From the NCBI RefSeq assembly GCF_947500605.1, contig NZ_CANMSJ010000010.1:62001-126000 (forward strand): a stretch of 64,000 bases of DNA, read 5' to 3'. Below, piece by piece: positions 1-9,343 of the stretch. The notes under the pieces were generated by a model, which was given only the letters and a program-made list of their open reading frames with translations, had not been told where the DNA came from and ran no database searches. Each line of letters starts with the position of its first letter. Within the stretch, counting starts at the first letter, position 1. The position numbers and the translations under genes were made by a program. The DNA comes from an uncultured Lacinutrix sp. (lineage in GTDB: Bacteria > Bacteroidota > Bacteroidia > Flavobacteriales > Flavobacteriaceae).

Positions 1-3000
1 ACAAAGTTTAGTGGAATTTTAACGCTATTACTAGCGTTTGTTGTGCAACTCACGTTCGCACAAGGAAAAACAATTTCAGGTACCATCTCCGATGGAGACA
101 ATCTACCGTTACCTGGAGTAAATGTTCTTGTTAAAGGTACTAGCAATGGTACTACAACAGATTTTGACGGTAAATATTCAATTTCAGCAAATACAGGAGA
201 TGTTCTTGTATTCTCTTACGTTGGTAACACAGTGGAAGAGACTGTAGGTTCTGAAAGTAATATCAGCTTTATTATGCAGGAAAATGCATTAGAAGAAGTT
301 GTAATTACAGCTCTTGGTATCAAAAGGGAGAAAAAAGAACTTGCATATCAAGCAGAATCGATAAAAAGTGACGACTTGATAACTGTTAATCCAACTACTG
401 CCGCTCAAGGTTTAGTAGGTAAAATTTCTGGTTTACAGATTAATGTTCAGGATAACGGTGTAAACCCTTCTTCTCAAGTATTATTAAGAGGACTTCGTTC
501 TATTGGACAAAACAATTCAGCTTTAATTGTAATTGATGGTTCTAGAGCAACTCAAGGTGCGTTTGATGATTTAAACCCGAATGATATTCAAGACATTAAC
601 GTTCTTAAAGGTTCTACAGCTGCTGCTCTATACGGGTCAGATGCTGCAAACGGAGCTTTAATTATTACTACAAAAAAAGGTGAAAACAATTCTAAATTTA
701 AAGTTGGTCTTAGATCTACTTCTACTTTTACTGAAGTAGCTTACATGCCAGAATTCCAAACTGAGTACGGTACGGGATGGCAAGGTGAATATGACACTAT
801 AGAAAACACGAATTGGGGACCACGTTTTGACGGTGTTGTAAGACAAGTTGGTCCTACTTTTGCTGACGGAAGCTTTCAAGAGCTTGCTTATTCTCCAATT
901 GAAAACAATCTTTTAGATTTCTACGAGACTGGAACAAATTTTCAAAACACTGTTTATTTTAGTGGTGGTGATGAAAATAGCAAGTTTTACATGTCTTTAG
1001 GTGATCAAAAATCTGAAGGTATTGTAAAGAGAGATGAGTACAATAGAACTACAATAAGAGTAAATGCTTCTCAGAAATTAGGAGATGTTGAATTATCTTT
1101 AAACTCAAGTTTCTTTAGAGACAAAACTAATGTTGTAGGTGGATCTATTGGATCTCAAGACAGACCTTTATACTGGTTCGTACTTAACACACCAGCAAAC
1201 ATTCCATTATCATCTTATTCTGATTGGAGAAATGATTTATACGCATCTCCAGATGGTTACTTTAACGGATACTACCAAAACCCTTACTGGGCAATTGACA
1301 CTAACAGAGATACAGATCGTACTAATAGAGTTAACGGTAACATCCAAGCATCTTGGGAAGCTGCAGAATGGTTAAATATTACTGCTCGTTTTGGATTAAA
1401 CAATGCTTCTGGTACTGGTAAAAACTACAGAGCTGTACAAAACTATACTGGCGATTATACAAGACCTGATGCTGTTTCTTCTTTTGTTACAGATAGTGAA
1501 TTCCAATCTACTATTTATACAACTGATTTAATTGCTAATGCAGATTTTAACTTATCAGAGGATTTTACATTAAAAGCTATTGTTGGTGCTACTAACTATA
1601 CTTCTAAGTTTAGAAATAGTACTCTTACTGCAAACAACTTAAGTATTCAAGGTTTTTATGATATTTCTAATGGTACAGGAGAATTAGCTGCAACAGTTGA
1701 TGAAACTCAATCTAGAACATATGGTTTCTTTGGAGAAGCTACTATAGGATACAAAAAATTCTTATACTTAACAGCTTCAGGAAGACAAGATTACACATCT
1801 ACTCTTTCTCCTGAAAACAACAGTTATTTCTACCCAGCAATTGGTGTTTCATTTGTAGCATCGGATGCATTTCCAGCAATAAAGGACGGACCTATTGATT
1901 TACTTAAAGTTTCTGCAAATAACTCTACGGTATATAACGATTTACCTATCTACCAAATTAATGAGCGTTTTCAACAATCTGCTTCTTTCCCATTCGGAAC
2001 AACAAATGGTTTCTTTGTATCTCCAACAGCTGTTGATGCAGATATTAAGAAAGAGAAAATTAACGCAACAGAATTTGGTTTAAATGTATCTATGTTTAGA
2101 GGTCGCCTAACATTAGATGGTGCATATTCTAAAACAGTTATTACAGATAACATTGTAAGTACAACTCCTTCTGTAGCTTCAGGTTCTGGCGCTTATTTAA
2201 CAAACATTGGAGAATTAGAAAACACTTCTTTAGATTTCACTCTTGGTGCGGTTGTAATAAAAACAGATGGTGGATTTAATTGGAATACTAATATTACTTA
2301 TTCTGCTGCTGAAACTGTAGTAAATACAATTGGACAAGGAGTTTCAAGTGTAAACCTTGGTTCTAATATTTATGCAATTGAAGGTTCTGCTTTCCCACAA
2401 ATACAAGCTACTTCTTACGAAAGAGATCCTCAAGGAAGAATTATTGTAGATGCTGCAAATGGTAACCCATTAGTTGGTGGATTGAAAGAATTAGGAAAAA
2501 CAACTCCTGATTATGTTATTGGTATGACTAATGCATTTTCTTACAAAGGATTTACATTATCTGGTACTTTAGATTACAGAACTGGACATGTTTACTATTC
2601 TCAATTAGCAGATGCTATGGAATTTACAGGTAGATCTTTAGAGAGTGTTTCTAGTAACAGACAAGATTTCGTATTACCAAACTCTGTAATCAATACAGGT
2701 ACGGCTGCAAATCCAGTATATGTTGCTAACACAAACATTCCTGTAACAGGTGGTAGACAAAGTTATTGGACAGATACTTATAATGATATTAAAGAAAACT
2801 ATGTAAGAGATGCTACAGCGGTTAAATTACGTGAACTTGCATTAAACTATAGTTTACCAAGCGATATTATTAAAAATTTAAAGTTATCTAGAGTTACTAT
2901 TGGTATAGTAGGAAGAAATCTTGTTACTTGGTTACCTGCTGAAAATAGATTCTCTGATCCAGAATTTAACAACAGTAATACTAACGCAATTGGTACTGGT

Positions 3001-3060
3001 GGATATTTCCAGTCTCCTCCTACACGTTCTTACGGTGTTAACTTAAATATTGAATTCTAA
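1..3060 (+). CDS. SusC/RagA-family TonB-dependent outer-membrane receptor (5' end outside window)
   Basis: The reading frame is open from base 1, so the start codon lies upstream of the window; the GTG at 43 is inside the signal peptide and is not the start. Visible order: end of a signal peptide (hydrophobic LTLLLAFVV, cleavage near TFA-QG at residue 20), a carboxypeptidase-regulatory-like domain to about residue 95, the SusC signature LEEVVITALGIKRE, a plug domain (VLLRGLRSIG, VIDG, LKGSTAAALYG) and a long beta-barrel ending in Phe. SusC proteins import oligosaccharides or peptides across the outer membrane together with a SusD lid, powered by TonB. The SusD partner starts 10 bases downstream. 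The substrate cannot be told: no glycoside hydrolase, lyase or peptidase is adjacent in the visible part. Confidence 0.96.
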   Translation, partial: TKFSGILTLLLAFVVQLTFAQGKTISGTISDGDNLPLPGVNVLVKGTSNGTTTDFDGKYSISANTGDVLVFSYVGNTVEETVGSESNISFIMQENALEEVVITALGIKREKKELAYQAESIKSDDLITVNPTTAAQGLVGKISGLQINVQDNGVNPSSQVLLRGLRSIGQNNSALIVIDGSRATQGAFDDLNPNDIQDINVLKGSTAAALYGSDAANGALIITTKKGENNSKFKVGLRSTSTFTEVAYMPEFQTEYGTGWQGEYDTIENTNWGPRFDGVVRQVGPTFADGSFQELAYSPIENNLLDFYETGTNFQNTVYFSGGDENSKFYMSLGDQKSEGIVKRDEYNRTTIRVNASQKLGDVELSLNSSFFRDKTNVVGGSIGSQDRPLYWFVLNTPANIPLSSYSDWRNDLYASPDGYFNGYYQNPYWAIDTNRDTDRTNRVNGNIQASWEAAEWLNITARFGLNNASGTGKNYRAVQNYTGDYTRPDAVSSFVTDSEFQSTIYTTDLIANADFNLSEDFTLKAIVGATNYTSKFRNSTLTANNLSIQGFYDISNGTGELAATVDETQSRTYGFFGEATIGYKKFLYLTASGRQDYTSTLSPENNSYFYPAIGVSFVASDAFPAIKDGPIDLLKVSANNSTVYNDLPIYQINERFQQSASFPFGTTNGFFVSPTAVDADIKKEKINATEFGLNVSMFRGRLTLDGAYSKTVITDNIVSTTPSVASGSGAYLTNIGELENTSLDFTLGAVVIKTDGGFNWNTNITYSAAETVVNTIGQGVSSVNLGSNIYAIEGSAFPQIQATSYERDPQGRIIVDAANGNPLVGGLKELGKTTPDYVIGMTNAFSYKGFTLSGTLDYRTGHVYYSQLADAMEFTGRSLESVSSNRQDFVLPNSVINTGTAANPVYVANTNIPVTGGRQSYWTDTYNDIKENYVRDATAVKLRELALNYSLPSDIIKNLKLSRVTIGIVGRNLVTWLPAENRFSDPEFNNSNTNAIGTGGYFQSPPTRSYGVNLNIEF

Positions 3061-3070
3061 AAAAAAAATA

Positions 3071-4564
3071 ATGATGAAAAATATAAAGAAATTATTAATG
3101 TTATGTTTTGCTTCTGTAGCATTATACTCTTGTAGTGAAAGCTATTTAGATGTAAATACAGATCCAAACAATCCTACAGAAGTAGGTCCAGAATTAATAC
3201 TTCCGGTTGCGCAAGTATATACTGCCAATAATTTATTTGGTAATAGATCAGCGAATACGTTAGGTAACATGTTGATGTATAACTGGAGTCAAAGTGATGG
3301 TTTTTCTTGGTACTACGATGAATTCGAATACCAAGCAGATGCAACTTTTTATGGTGGAATTTTTAACCAAGCTTATGGTTCTACTTTAAAGCAATACCAT
3401 GCACTTACTACCTTAGAAGGTGCTGAATTTGCAAACTACAATGCTATTGGTGAAATCATGAAAGCGTTACAGTTTCAAATATTAGTAGATGCTTATGGTG
3501 ACATCCCTTATTCAGAAGCTTTACAAAGAGGAGAAAACCCAACTCCAAAATATGATGATGCTGAAGCAATTTACGATGATTTAATTGTAAAATTAACTCA
3601 AGCAATTGCGACTATTAATAATGCTGGTGCTTCTGCATTAGTTCCTTCTGCAGACGATACGATGTTTGGAGGAGACATGGATAACTGGAAAAAATTTGCT
3701 AATACTATTAAATTAAGAATATTAGTTAGACAATCTGGTATGGCATCTAAAGCAGCATACATTGCTACTGAAATGAATGTTATTACAAACGAAGGTTCTG
3801 GTTTTATTACTAGTGATGTTGTAAACAACCCTGGTTATTTAAATGAAGAAGGTAAACAAAGTCCGTTTTATGCTGATTTTGGTTTAACTGTTTCTGGAGA
3901 AACTCAAAACAACGGTCAAGCAACATCTGCTTCAGATTTTGCAGTAGCTACATTAGATGGTTTTAATGATGCTAGAATAGATTTCATATATGCTTTACCT
4001 GTTGATCCATTAGGAGCTCCTGGTGAACATGTTGGTGTGCCACAAGGTATCTTAAATTATCCTAGTGATAATTCTTTAGAACCTGAGCACGTTTCTCTTT
4101 TAGGACCTGGAATATTAATTGATTCTACTCAAGATGCTCCAATTTTCACACTTACTGAAGCTTTATTCTTACAGTCTGAAGCAGCTTTCAAATCTATATT
4201 AGTTGGAAATGCACAAGCTTTATATGAAGCAGGTGTTACTGCATCTTTCGAAAGATTAGGAGCTACAGGAGCAGCTACTTACTTAACTCAAGGTATTCCT
4301 AATACTGGTTGGAATGCATCTACAGATAAGTTAGAGGCTATTATCACTCAAAAGTGGATTGCTTTAAACGGAATTAACGGATTTGAGTCTTGGATAGAAT
4401 ATAACAGAACTGGATTCCCAGCTAACTTACCTGTATCTATGTTAGCAACAACTGCTGATAGACCTGTAAGATTAGCTTATCCTAATAGTGAAATATCTTC
4501 AAATTCAGGAAATTTACCATCACAGCCTAACGTATTTACAGATAAAATCTTTTGGGCTAACTAA
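3071..4564 (+). CDS. SusD/RagB-like substrate-binding lipoprotein
   Basis: Surface lipoprotein that caps the SusC receptor and captures ligand. The N-terminus has a lipoprotein signal with lipobox LYSC (C about 21) followed by SESYLDVNTDPNNP, a typical SusD opening. TPR-like helices carry the family hallmarks (KALQFQILVDAYGDIPYSEAL region near residue 140, and NWKKFANTIKLRIL). At about 497 residues it has the usual length and looks like the second SusD subfamily (SusD-like_2). ATG at 3071 or 3074 is preferred; an in-frame TTG at 3050 would overlap the SusC stop and precede the signal peptide. It is co-transcribed with susC and the next two lipoprotein genes. Confidence 0.94.
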   Translation: MMKNIKKLLMLCFASVALYSCSESYLDVNTDPNNPTEVGPELILPVAQVYTANNLFGNRSANTLGNMLMYNWSQSDGFSWYYDEFEYQADATFYGGIFNQAYGSTLKQYHALTTLEGAEFANYNAIGEIMKALQFQILVDAYGDIPYSEALQRGENPTPKYDDAEAIYDDLIVKLTQAIATINNAGASALVPSADDTMFGGDMDNWKKFANTIKLRILVRQSGMASKAAYIATEMNVITNEGSGFITSDVVNNPGYLNEEGKQSPFYADFGLTVSGETQNNGQATSASDFAVATLDGFNDARIDFIYALPVDPLGAPGEHVGVPQGILNYPSDNSLEPEHVSLLGPGILIDSTQDAPIFTLTEALFLQSEAAFKSILVGNAQALYEAGVTASFERLGATGAATYLTQGIPNTGWNASTDKLEAIITQKWIALNGINGFESWIEYNRTGFPANLPVSMLATTADRPVRLAYPNSEISSNSGNLPSQPNVFTDKIFWAN

Positions 4565-4578
4565 AAAAAAAAATCAAT

Positions 4579-5421
4579 ATGAAAAATTATAAAATATTAA
4601 GTCTATTATTATTATTCTTTGTCGCAACTTCTTGTTTAGTTGATGATGAAGTAGAATCTGATAGCTACGGAGACGCTAAAGACCTTGCAGGTTTTACATC
4701 TTCAACACGTTCTTTAAGTGGTGTTACTAATGGAGACGAATATAACTTCAACATTAACTTAGAAAGAGTTGGACCTTCTCTTACATCTGCAACAAGTAAT
4801 GTTGCAATGTCTGTAACGGTAGACCCTACTTCTACTACTGCAATAGAAGGTGTACACTATACATTAGGTGCGACTTCTACTACTTTAGAAGCAAGTAACA
4901 ACTATGTTGGAAACTTACCTATAACTATGCTTACTACTGGTATTGTAGCTCCTTTAGCTGAAAATCCAGTTTTAAAATTAAACATAGTTAGCGTAGATGG
5001 TGATTCTAACGTAATTTTAAATGGAAGTAAATCAAGTATCGAAATTACTTTTGTATACCAATGTTTCGCAGATTTATCTGGAACTTACATGGTAACAAAT
5101 GATTTCTGTGCTCCTTCATTTACAACAACTATCTCTTCAGATGGTGCTGGTGGATGGTACATAGGTAGTGCTGATGGTGGTTTCTTACACCAATGTACAG
5201 GTAATACTACTTTACTAAATGCAGGAACAATTGTAGAGTTATGTGGAGACATTCTTCCTTCAGGTGATCTTGACTTTGGTACTGGAGGTTCTGGTAACGG
5301 AATTGGAGATGTATTAGGTGGTACTTGGGATGCTGTTAATGGTGTTTTAGTATTAAATAACCAAGATGTATTTTTTACTGGTGGACCATACTTATGGACG
5401 TCAACTTACACTAGACTATAA
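4579..5421 (+). CDS. Secreted lipoprotein of a SusCD operon, function unknown
   Basis: 280-residue predicted lipoprotein (hydrophobic LLLLFFVATSC, C19, then acidic VDDEVESD). The body is beta-rich and Ser/Thr-rich. Residues about 45-165 resemble a Calx-beta-like or DUF4843-like fold (ITFVYQC at the strand end). A second half with four Cys (around YQCF, DFCA, HQCT, ELCG) could form disulfides. It starts 14 bases after the SusD stop. By position it is a SusE/SusF-like accessory surface protein that may bind substrate. I do not recognise a precise family; the role is inferred from context. Confidence 0.8.
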   Translation: MKNYKILSLLLLFFVATSCLVDDEVESDSYGDAKDLAGFTSSTRSLSGVTNGDEYNFNINLERVGPSLTSATSNVAMSVTVDPTSTTAIEGVHYTLGATSTTLEASNNYVGNLPITMLTTGIVAPLAENPVLKLNIVSVDGDSNVILNGSKSSIEITFVYQCFADLSGTYMVTNDFCAPSFTTTISSDGAGGWYIGSADGGFLHQCTGNTTLLNAGTIVELCGDILPSGDLDFGTGGSGNGIGDVLGGTWDAVNGVLVLNNQDVFFTGGPYLWTSTYTRL

Positions 5422-5444
5422 ATAAATTTAGAAAAACATTTATT

Positions 5445-6293
5445 ATGAAAAAAATTAAAAAATTATTATTCTTAACTTGTTTGTCTGTAAGTATTTTTGC
5501 TTGTGATGACGCAAGAGATACAAATCAAGAGGCAGAAGGTGTAGTTGGCTTTGACAAAAAAGCAATGGTTTCTGTTACTCCAGATGTTTTATCTGGTGAT
5601 GTTAATGAAGGTGATGTTATTACCTACACAATTAACATGGATAAGGCTGTTACAGTAAATGTTGGTTTTGTAGCTGTACTTAAAGGAGGAACTGCTGATG
5701 CAGCTGATATAACTTTAGGAAGTGCTACAATTTCGAAGTATAATACTTCTACTACAATTTCTGTATCTATAAATGATGATTCATTTCCAGAACTTGATGA
5801 AACAGCAATTATTACAATTGAAGCTGATGGTGTAACTAGTGGTTACTCTGTTCACCCAGATAGTAATATTCCTAACTATTCTTACAACATTATTAGCCCA
5901 GTTGATCCTAGCGATTTAATAGTTGGATTAGAATGGGATACTACTAGTGCTCCAGATATTGATATGGTTTCTTTTAATGGTACTACAGAATGGGATAATC
6001 AAGCTACTGGTGATCATCCAGAAGTAAAAAACTTAGTATGGGGAGTTGACCCAGATGGAACTTACTTTTTAGGTATTGATCCTTACGAAGTTGAAGCTGG
6101 TATTACTTCTTTCTCTTACAAGTGGACATTAGGACAACCTGATGGATCTATAACTGTAATCGAAGGAACTTTTGACTATGAAAATAGAGATACTGTATAC
6201 ACTACTGCTGCATCTGCTGCTTTAGGTTCTACTATTTATTTATTAGTACAAGTTGAGAAGACTGGAACTACATATGTAGCAACAGGATTATAA
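5445..6293 (+). CDS. Calx-beta-like lipoprotein, last gene of the SusCD operon
   Basis: 282-residue predicted lipoprotein: signal LTCLSVSIFAC (C20), then acidic residues DDARD. Residues about 40-130 look like a Calx-beta domain: a valine-rich first strand, NEGDVITYTINMD, GGTADAADIT, and ISVSINDDSFPELDETAIITI, a typical acidic strand pair that may bind calcium. The C-terminal half (about 150-282) has an aromatic/acidic beta pattern without a recognised family. It lies 23 bases after the previous lipoprotein and directly before a strong terminator, so it closes the operon. Likely a surface ligand-binding accessory; function inferred. Confidence 0.82.
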   Translation: MKKIKKLLFLTCLSVSIFACDDARDTNQEAEGVVGFDKKAMVSVTPDVLSGDVNEGDVITYTINMDKAVTVNVGFVAVLKGGTADAADITLGSATISKYNTSTTISVSINDDSFPELDETAIITIEADGVTSGYSVHPDSNIPNYSYNIISPVDPSDLIVGLEWDTTSAPDIDMVSFNGTTEWDNQATGDHPEVKNLVWGVDPDGTYFLGIDPYEVEAGITSFSYKWTLGQPDGSITVIEGTFDYENRDTVYTTAASAALGSTIYLLVQVEKTGTTYVATGL

Positions 6294-6315
6294 TACTTAA
6301 TTAAAATTTTATTTT

Positions 6316-6347
6316 AAAGAGCCTGATTTATATCAGGCTCTTTTTTT
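6316..6347 (+). terminator. Rho-independent terminator of the SusCD operon
   Basis: Perfect stem GAGCCTGAT / ATCAGGCTC (6319-6327 and 6332-6340), loop TTAT, followed by seven T. It lies 23 bases after the last lipoprotein stop and before rlmB. Confidence 0.93.
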
Positions 6348-6361
6348 ATACCTTTACACCA

Positions 6362-7096
6362 ATGAAAGATAATACACAAATATTTGGTTTAAGAGCTGTT
6401 ATTGAAGCTATAAATGCAAACGAAACAATAGATAAGGTGTTTTTACAGAAAGGCCTTAAAGGAGAATTATTTACAGAATTGGAAGGGCTTTTAAGACGAA
6501 AAGGAATTAACTCGTCTTATGTTCCTGTAGAGAAACTTAACAGATTAACAAAAAACAACCACCAAGGTGTTGTTGCACAAATTTCTGCAATAGAATTTCA
6601 TGACTTAGACACTTTAGTAGAAAAAACCATTGAAAGTGGTGTTACTCCCCTATTTCTTCTATTAGATCAAATTAGTGATGTTAGGAATTTTGGCGCAATA
6701 ATTAGAACCGCAGAATGTACTGGAGTACACGGTATAATTATTCAGAAAAAAGGTGGAGCTCCAGTTAATGGAGATACTATAAAAACAAGTGCTGGTGCTG
6801 TATTTAAAGTGCCAATTTGTAAGGTTGACCATATTAAAGATGCTATGTTCCATATGCAATCTTGTGGTATAAAAGTAATTGCAGCTACAGAAAAAACAGA
6901 CGATACTATTTTTGATGTTTCTTTTAAAGAGCCTTGCGCTATTATTATGGGAAGTGAAGGTCGTGGTATTAATCCTTCTGTTTTAAAACTTGTAGATGCT
7001 AAAGCTAAATTACCATTACTTGGTGAGATAGAATCCCTTAACGTTTCTGTTGCTTGTGGTGCTTTTTTATATGAAGCTGTAAGACAACGTCTATAA
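6362..7096 (+). CDS. rlmB: 23S rRNA 2'-O-ribose methyltransferase RlmB (TrmH/SpoU family)
   Basis: Uses S-adenosylmethionine to methylate the ribose of a guanosine in 23S rRNA (G2251 in E. coli). The N-terminal RNA-binding L30e-like domain (about 1-80) opens with QIFGLRAVIEAI. The knotted SpoU domain carries motif 1 NFGAIIRTAE (109-118), motif 2 GSEGRGIN (197-204) and motif 3 SLNVSVA (225-231). 244 residues is normal. A promoter-like TACCTTTA lies at 6350-6357, just after the preceding terminator, so the leader is very short. Its stop is 2 bases from the stop of the convergent rhomboid gene. Confidence 0.95.
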   Translation: MKDNTQIFGLRAVIEAINANETIDKVFLQKGLKGELFTELEGLLRRKGINSSYVPVEKLNRLTKNNHQGVVAQISAIEFHDLDTLVEKTIESGVTPLFLLLDQISDVRNFGAIIRTAECTGVHGIIIQKKGGAPVNGDTIKTSAGAVFKVPICKVDHIKDAMFHMQSCGIKVIAATEKTDDTIFDVSFKEPCAIIMGSEGRGINPSVLKLVDAKAKLPLLGEIESLNVSVACGAFLYEAVRQRL

Positions 7097-7098
7097 TT

Positions 7099-7851
7099 TT
7101 AATCTTTATTTTCTTTAAATATGTAATTTATTTCTGAAATCTCATTCGAAATTTCAGACGTTTCCGAGAACCATTCATTTACGGGAGATAATTCTATAAA
7201 GTTTCCGCTTTCATCAAAGTACTTTAAGAATTCATCTTCTTCATCATTATAGTCTGGTTCTTCCCATTTATATCGCTTTACTTTAACTATTTCTTTCCTA
7301 AAAATTAAAGCGAAAACTAGTCCTGCAATCAAACCTGCAGTATGTCCTTCCCAAGATATTTGTTCATCTATAGGAAAAGCATACATAAACATACTGCCAT
7401 AAATAAAAACTACTACTAACGACAAAGCGATTAGTTTATAATGTCTAGCAAATATGCCTTTGAAAAAGTTGAAACTGAATAACACATAAATTAAACCACT
7501 TGCTCCTATATGGTAAGATGGCCTACCTATTAACCATGTTATAAAACCTGAAAGCAAAATGCCATAGATTATCACTTTAAAAGCGATTGGTCTATAAAAA
7601 TAAAACAAAGCTGAAGACAGCACAAACAAGGGAACCGTATTGGAATATAAATGTTTAATACCTGAATGAATAAATGGACTAAACAAAATACCTCGTAATC
7701 CTTTTAAAGTTTGTGGATAGACACCGTACTTGTTAAAACGAAGAGCAAAACGAATTTCGATTGCAAATACCAACCAAATTAGAAGTACAAATAATAATGG
7801 ATACAAAAGAGTATCTGTCGAAAATGCAAAAGGTTGATGTTGTTTTTTCAT
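7099..7851 (-). CDS. Rhomboid-family intramembrane serine protease
   Basis: Multi-pass inner-membrane protease. Hallmarks: L1-loop/TM2 motif HLYSN (67-71), catalytic Ser118 in GASG and catalytic His170 in WEGHTAGLIAGL. At least six hydrophobic segments lie between residues 15 and 184. The tail after residue 185 is cytoplasmic-like and unusually acidic (EEPDYNDEEDEF, then many Glu/Ser). Substrates are unknown. It is convergent with rlmB, almost stop to stop, with no room for a terminator between them. Confidence 0.92.
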   Translation of the reverse strand: MKKQHQPFAFSTDTLLYPLLFVLLIWLVFAIEIRFALRFNKYGVYPQTLKGLRGILFSPFIHSGIKHLYSNTVPLFVLSSALFYFYRPIAFKVIIYGILLSGFITWLIGRPSYHIGASGLIYVLFSFNFFKGIFARHYKLIALSLVVVFIYGSMFMYAFPIDEQISWEGHTAGLIAGLVFALIFRKEIVKVKRYKWEEPDYNDEEDEFLKYFDESGNFIELSPVNEWFSETSEISNEISEINYIFKENKD

Positions 7852-7943
7852 ATTTTAATAAATATAGCAATTTATAATCCATTTATTAAAAATTGTAACA
7901 ATGTCAGTTGAATGAAGAATAGAAAGGTTTGTTTGAAATCGTA

Positions 7944-8013
7944 TTGCCTTTTTTTGGCAAAAGATCGAGTGATGAGAGCCTGACTTTTTTGTGAAGTATG
8001 AGCAAAAAAGGCA
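7944..8013 (+). other. Alternative T/A-tract hairpins upstream of rarA
   Basis: Three overlapping inverted repeats: TTGCC/GGCAA around seven T (7944-7960); CTTTTTTG/CAAAAAAG (7984-7991 and 8003-8010, loop 11); and a long-range pair TGCCTTTTTT/AAAAAAGGCA (7945-7954 and 8004-8013). The long-range pair excludes the other two. It ends 34 bases before the rarA start. No promoter consensus is evident, so whether it is transcribed is unknown. Confidence 0.4.
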
Positions 8014-8047
8014 CGCCATAAAACAAAAAAAAGATTAATTTTACTTT

Positions 8048-9325
8048 ATGAATATTCCTTTAGCCGAAAGATTAAGACCTAAAACATTAGAAGATTACGT
8101 TAGCCAGGCACATTTGGTTGGTGAAAACGGAACACTTACAAAACAAATTAATTTGGGCATGATTGCCTCGATGATTTTTTGGGGACCTCCAGGAATAGGA
8201 AAAACAACACTTGCAAATATTATTGCAGAAACATCTGGCAGACCATTTTATACATTAAGTGCTATTAGTTCGGGTGTAAAAGATGTGCGTGATGTAATAG
8301 AAAAAGCCAAACAAAGTGGTGGTTTGTTTACTACTAAAAACCCTATACTTTTTATAGATGAAATACACAGATTTAGCAAGTCTCAACAAGATTCTCTTTT
8401 ACAAGCTGTAGAAAAAGGATGGGTTACTTTAATTGGTGCAACTACCGAAAATCCTAGTTTCGAGGTTATTCCTGCTTTATTGTCACGCTGTCAGGTTTAC
8501 ATTCTTAAACCGTTTGATAAAAACGATTTAGAGGTGCTTTTAAAACGTGCTATAGAAACTGATGCCGAAATATCTAAGAAAAATATAAAGCTTAAAGAAA
8601 CCGATGCATTACTAAGGCTATCTGGCGGTGATGCAAGAAAATTATTAAATATTTTTGAGCTTATTGTAAATTCTGAAGCTTCTAACAAAGTAACAATTAC
8701 TAATGAGCTCGTTTTAGATAAGGTACAAAACAATACTGTGCGTTACGATAAAACTGGAGAACAGCATTATGATATCGTTTCGGCGTTTATAAAGTCTATT
8801 CGTGGTAGCGACCCAAATGCTGCCGTGTATTATTTAGCACGAATGGTTGAAGGAGGAGAAGATGTAAAATTTATTGCTAGACGTTTACTTATTTTGGCTA
8901 GTGAAGATATTGGAAATGCTAATCCTACGGCATTAGTAATGGCAAATACTACATTTCAAGCTGTTACTACTATTGGTTACCCGGAATCTCGTATAATATT
9001 GAGCCAATGTGCAACGTATTTAGCCTGTTCTCCTAAAAGTAATGCTGCGTATATGGCTATTGGTCATGCTCAACAATTAGTTAAGCAAACGGGTGATTTA
9101 TCTGTGCCATTAGCAATGCGAAATGCGCCTACCAAACTTATGAAAGAGATTGGTTATGGTGAAGATTATAAATATTCTCATGATTATGAGAACAGCTTTG
9201 CCTCTCAAGAATTTTTACCTAAAGAGATTGTTAACACAAAACTTTATAATCCTGGTGACAATGCTAGAGAAAAAGCACAGCGCGATTTTTTAAAATCGCG
9301 CTGGAAAGAAAAATATGGTTACTAG
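8048..9325 (+). CDS. rarA: Replication-associated recombination protein A (RarA/MgsA, AAA+ ATPase)
   Basis: AAA+ ATPase related to clamp-loader subunits and eukaryotic WRNIP1; it acts at stalled replication forks. Visible: Walker A GPPGIGKT (46-53), Walker B LFIDEIH (101-107), sensor 1 [11 protein letters not shown] (130-140), arginine finger region ALLSRCQV, then the MgsA C-terminal tetramerisation domain ([37 protein letters not shown]). 425 residues is the usual length. ATG at 8048 begins [11 protein letters not shown], the standard family start. Single gene between oppositely oriented neighbours. Confidence 0.97.
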   Translation: MNIPLAERLRPKTLEDYVSQAHLVGENGTLTKQINLGMIASMIFWGPPGIGKTTLANIIAETSGRPFYTLSAISSGVKDVRDVIEKAKQSGGLFTTKNPILFIDEIHRFSKSQQDSLLQAVEKGWVTLIGATTENPSFEVIPALLSRCQVYILKPFDKNDLEVLLKRAIETDAEISKKNIKLKETDALLRLSGGDARKLLNIFELIVNSEASNKVTITNELVLDKVQNNTVRYDKTGEQHYDIVSAFIKSIRGSDPNAAVYYLARMVEGGEDVKFIARRLLILASEDIGNANPTALVMANTTFQAVTTIGYPESRIILSQCATYLACSPKSNAAYMAIGHAQQLVKQTGDLSVPLAMRNAPTKLMKEIGYGEDYKYSHDYENSFASQEFLPKEIVNTKLYNPGDNAREKAQRDFLKSRWKEKYGY

Positions 9326-9343
9326 TTTTAAATTTTATATAAA

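Noticed and set aside
43-60. GTG at 43 as the start of the SusC gene
   Set aside because: The frame is open to base 1 and the upstream residues (LTLLLAF) are the hydrophobic core of its signal peptide.
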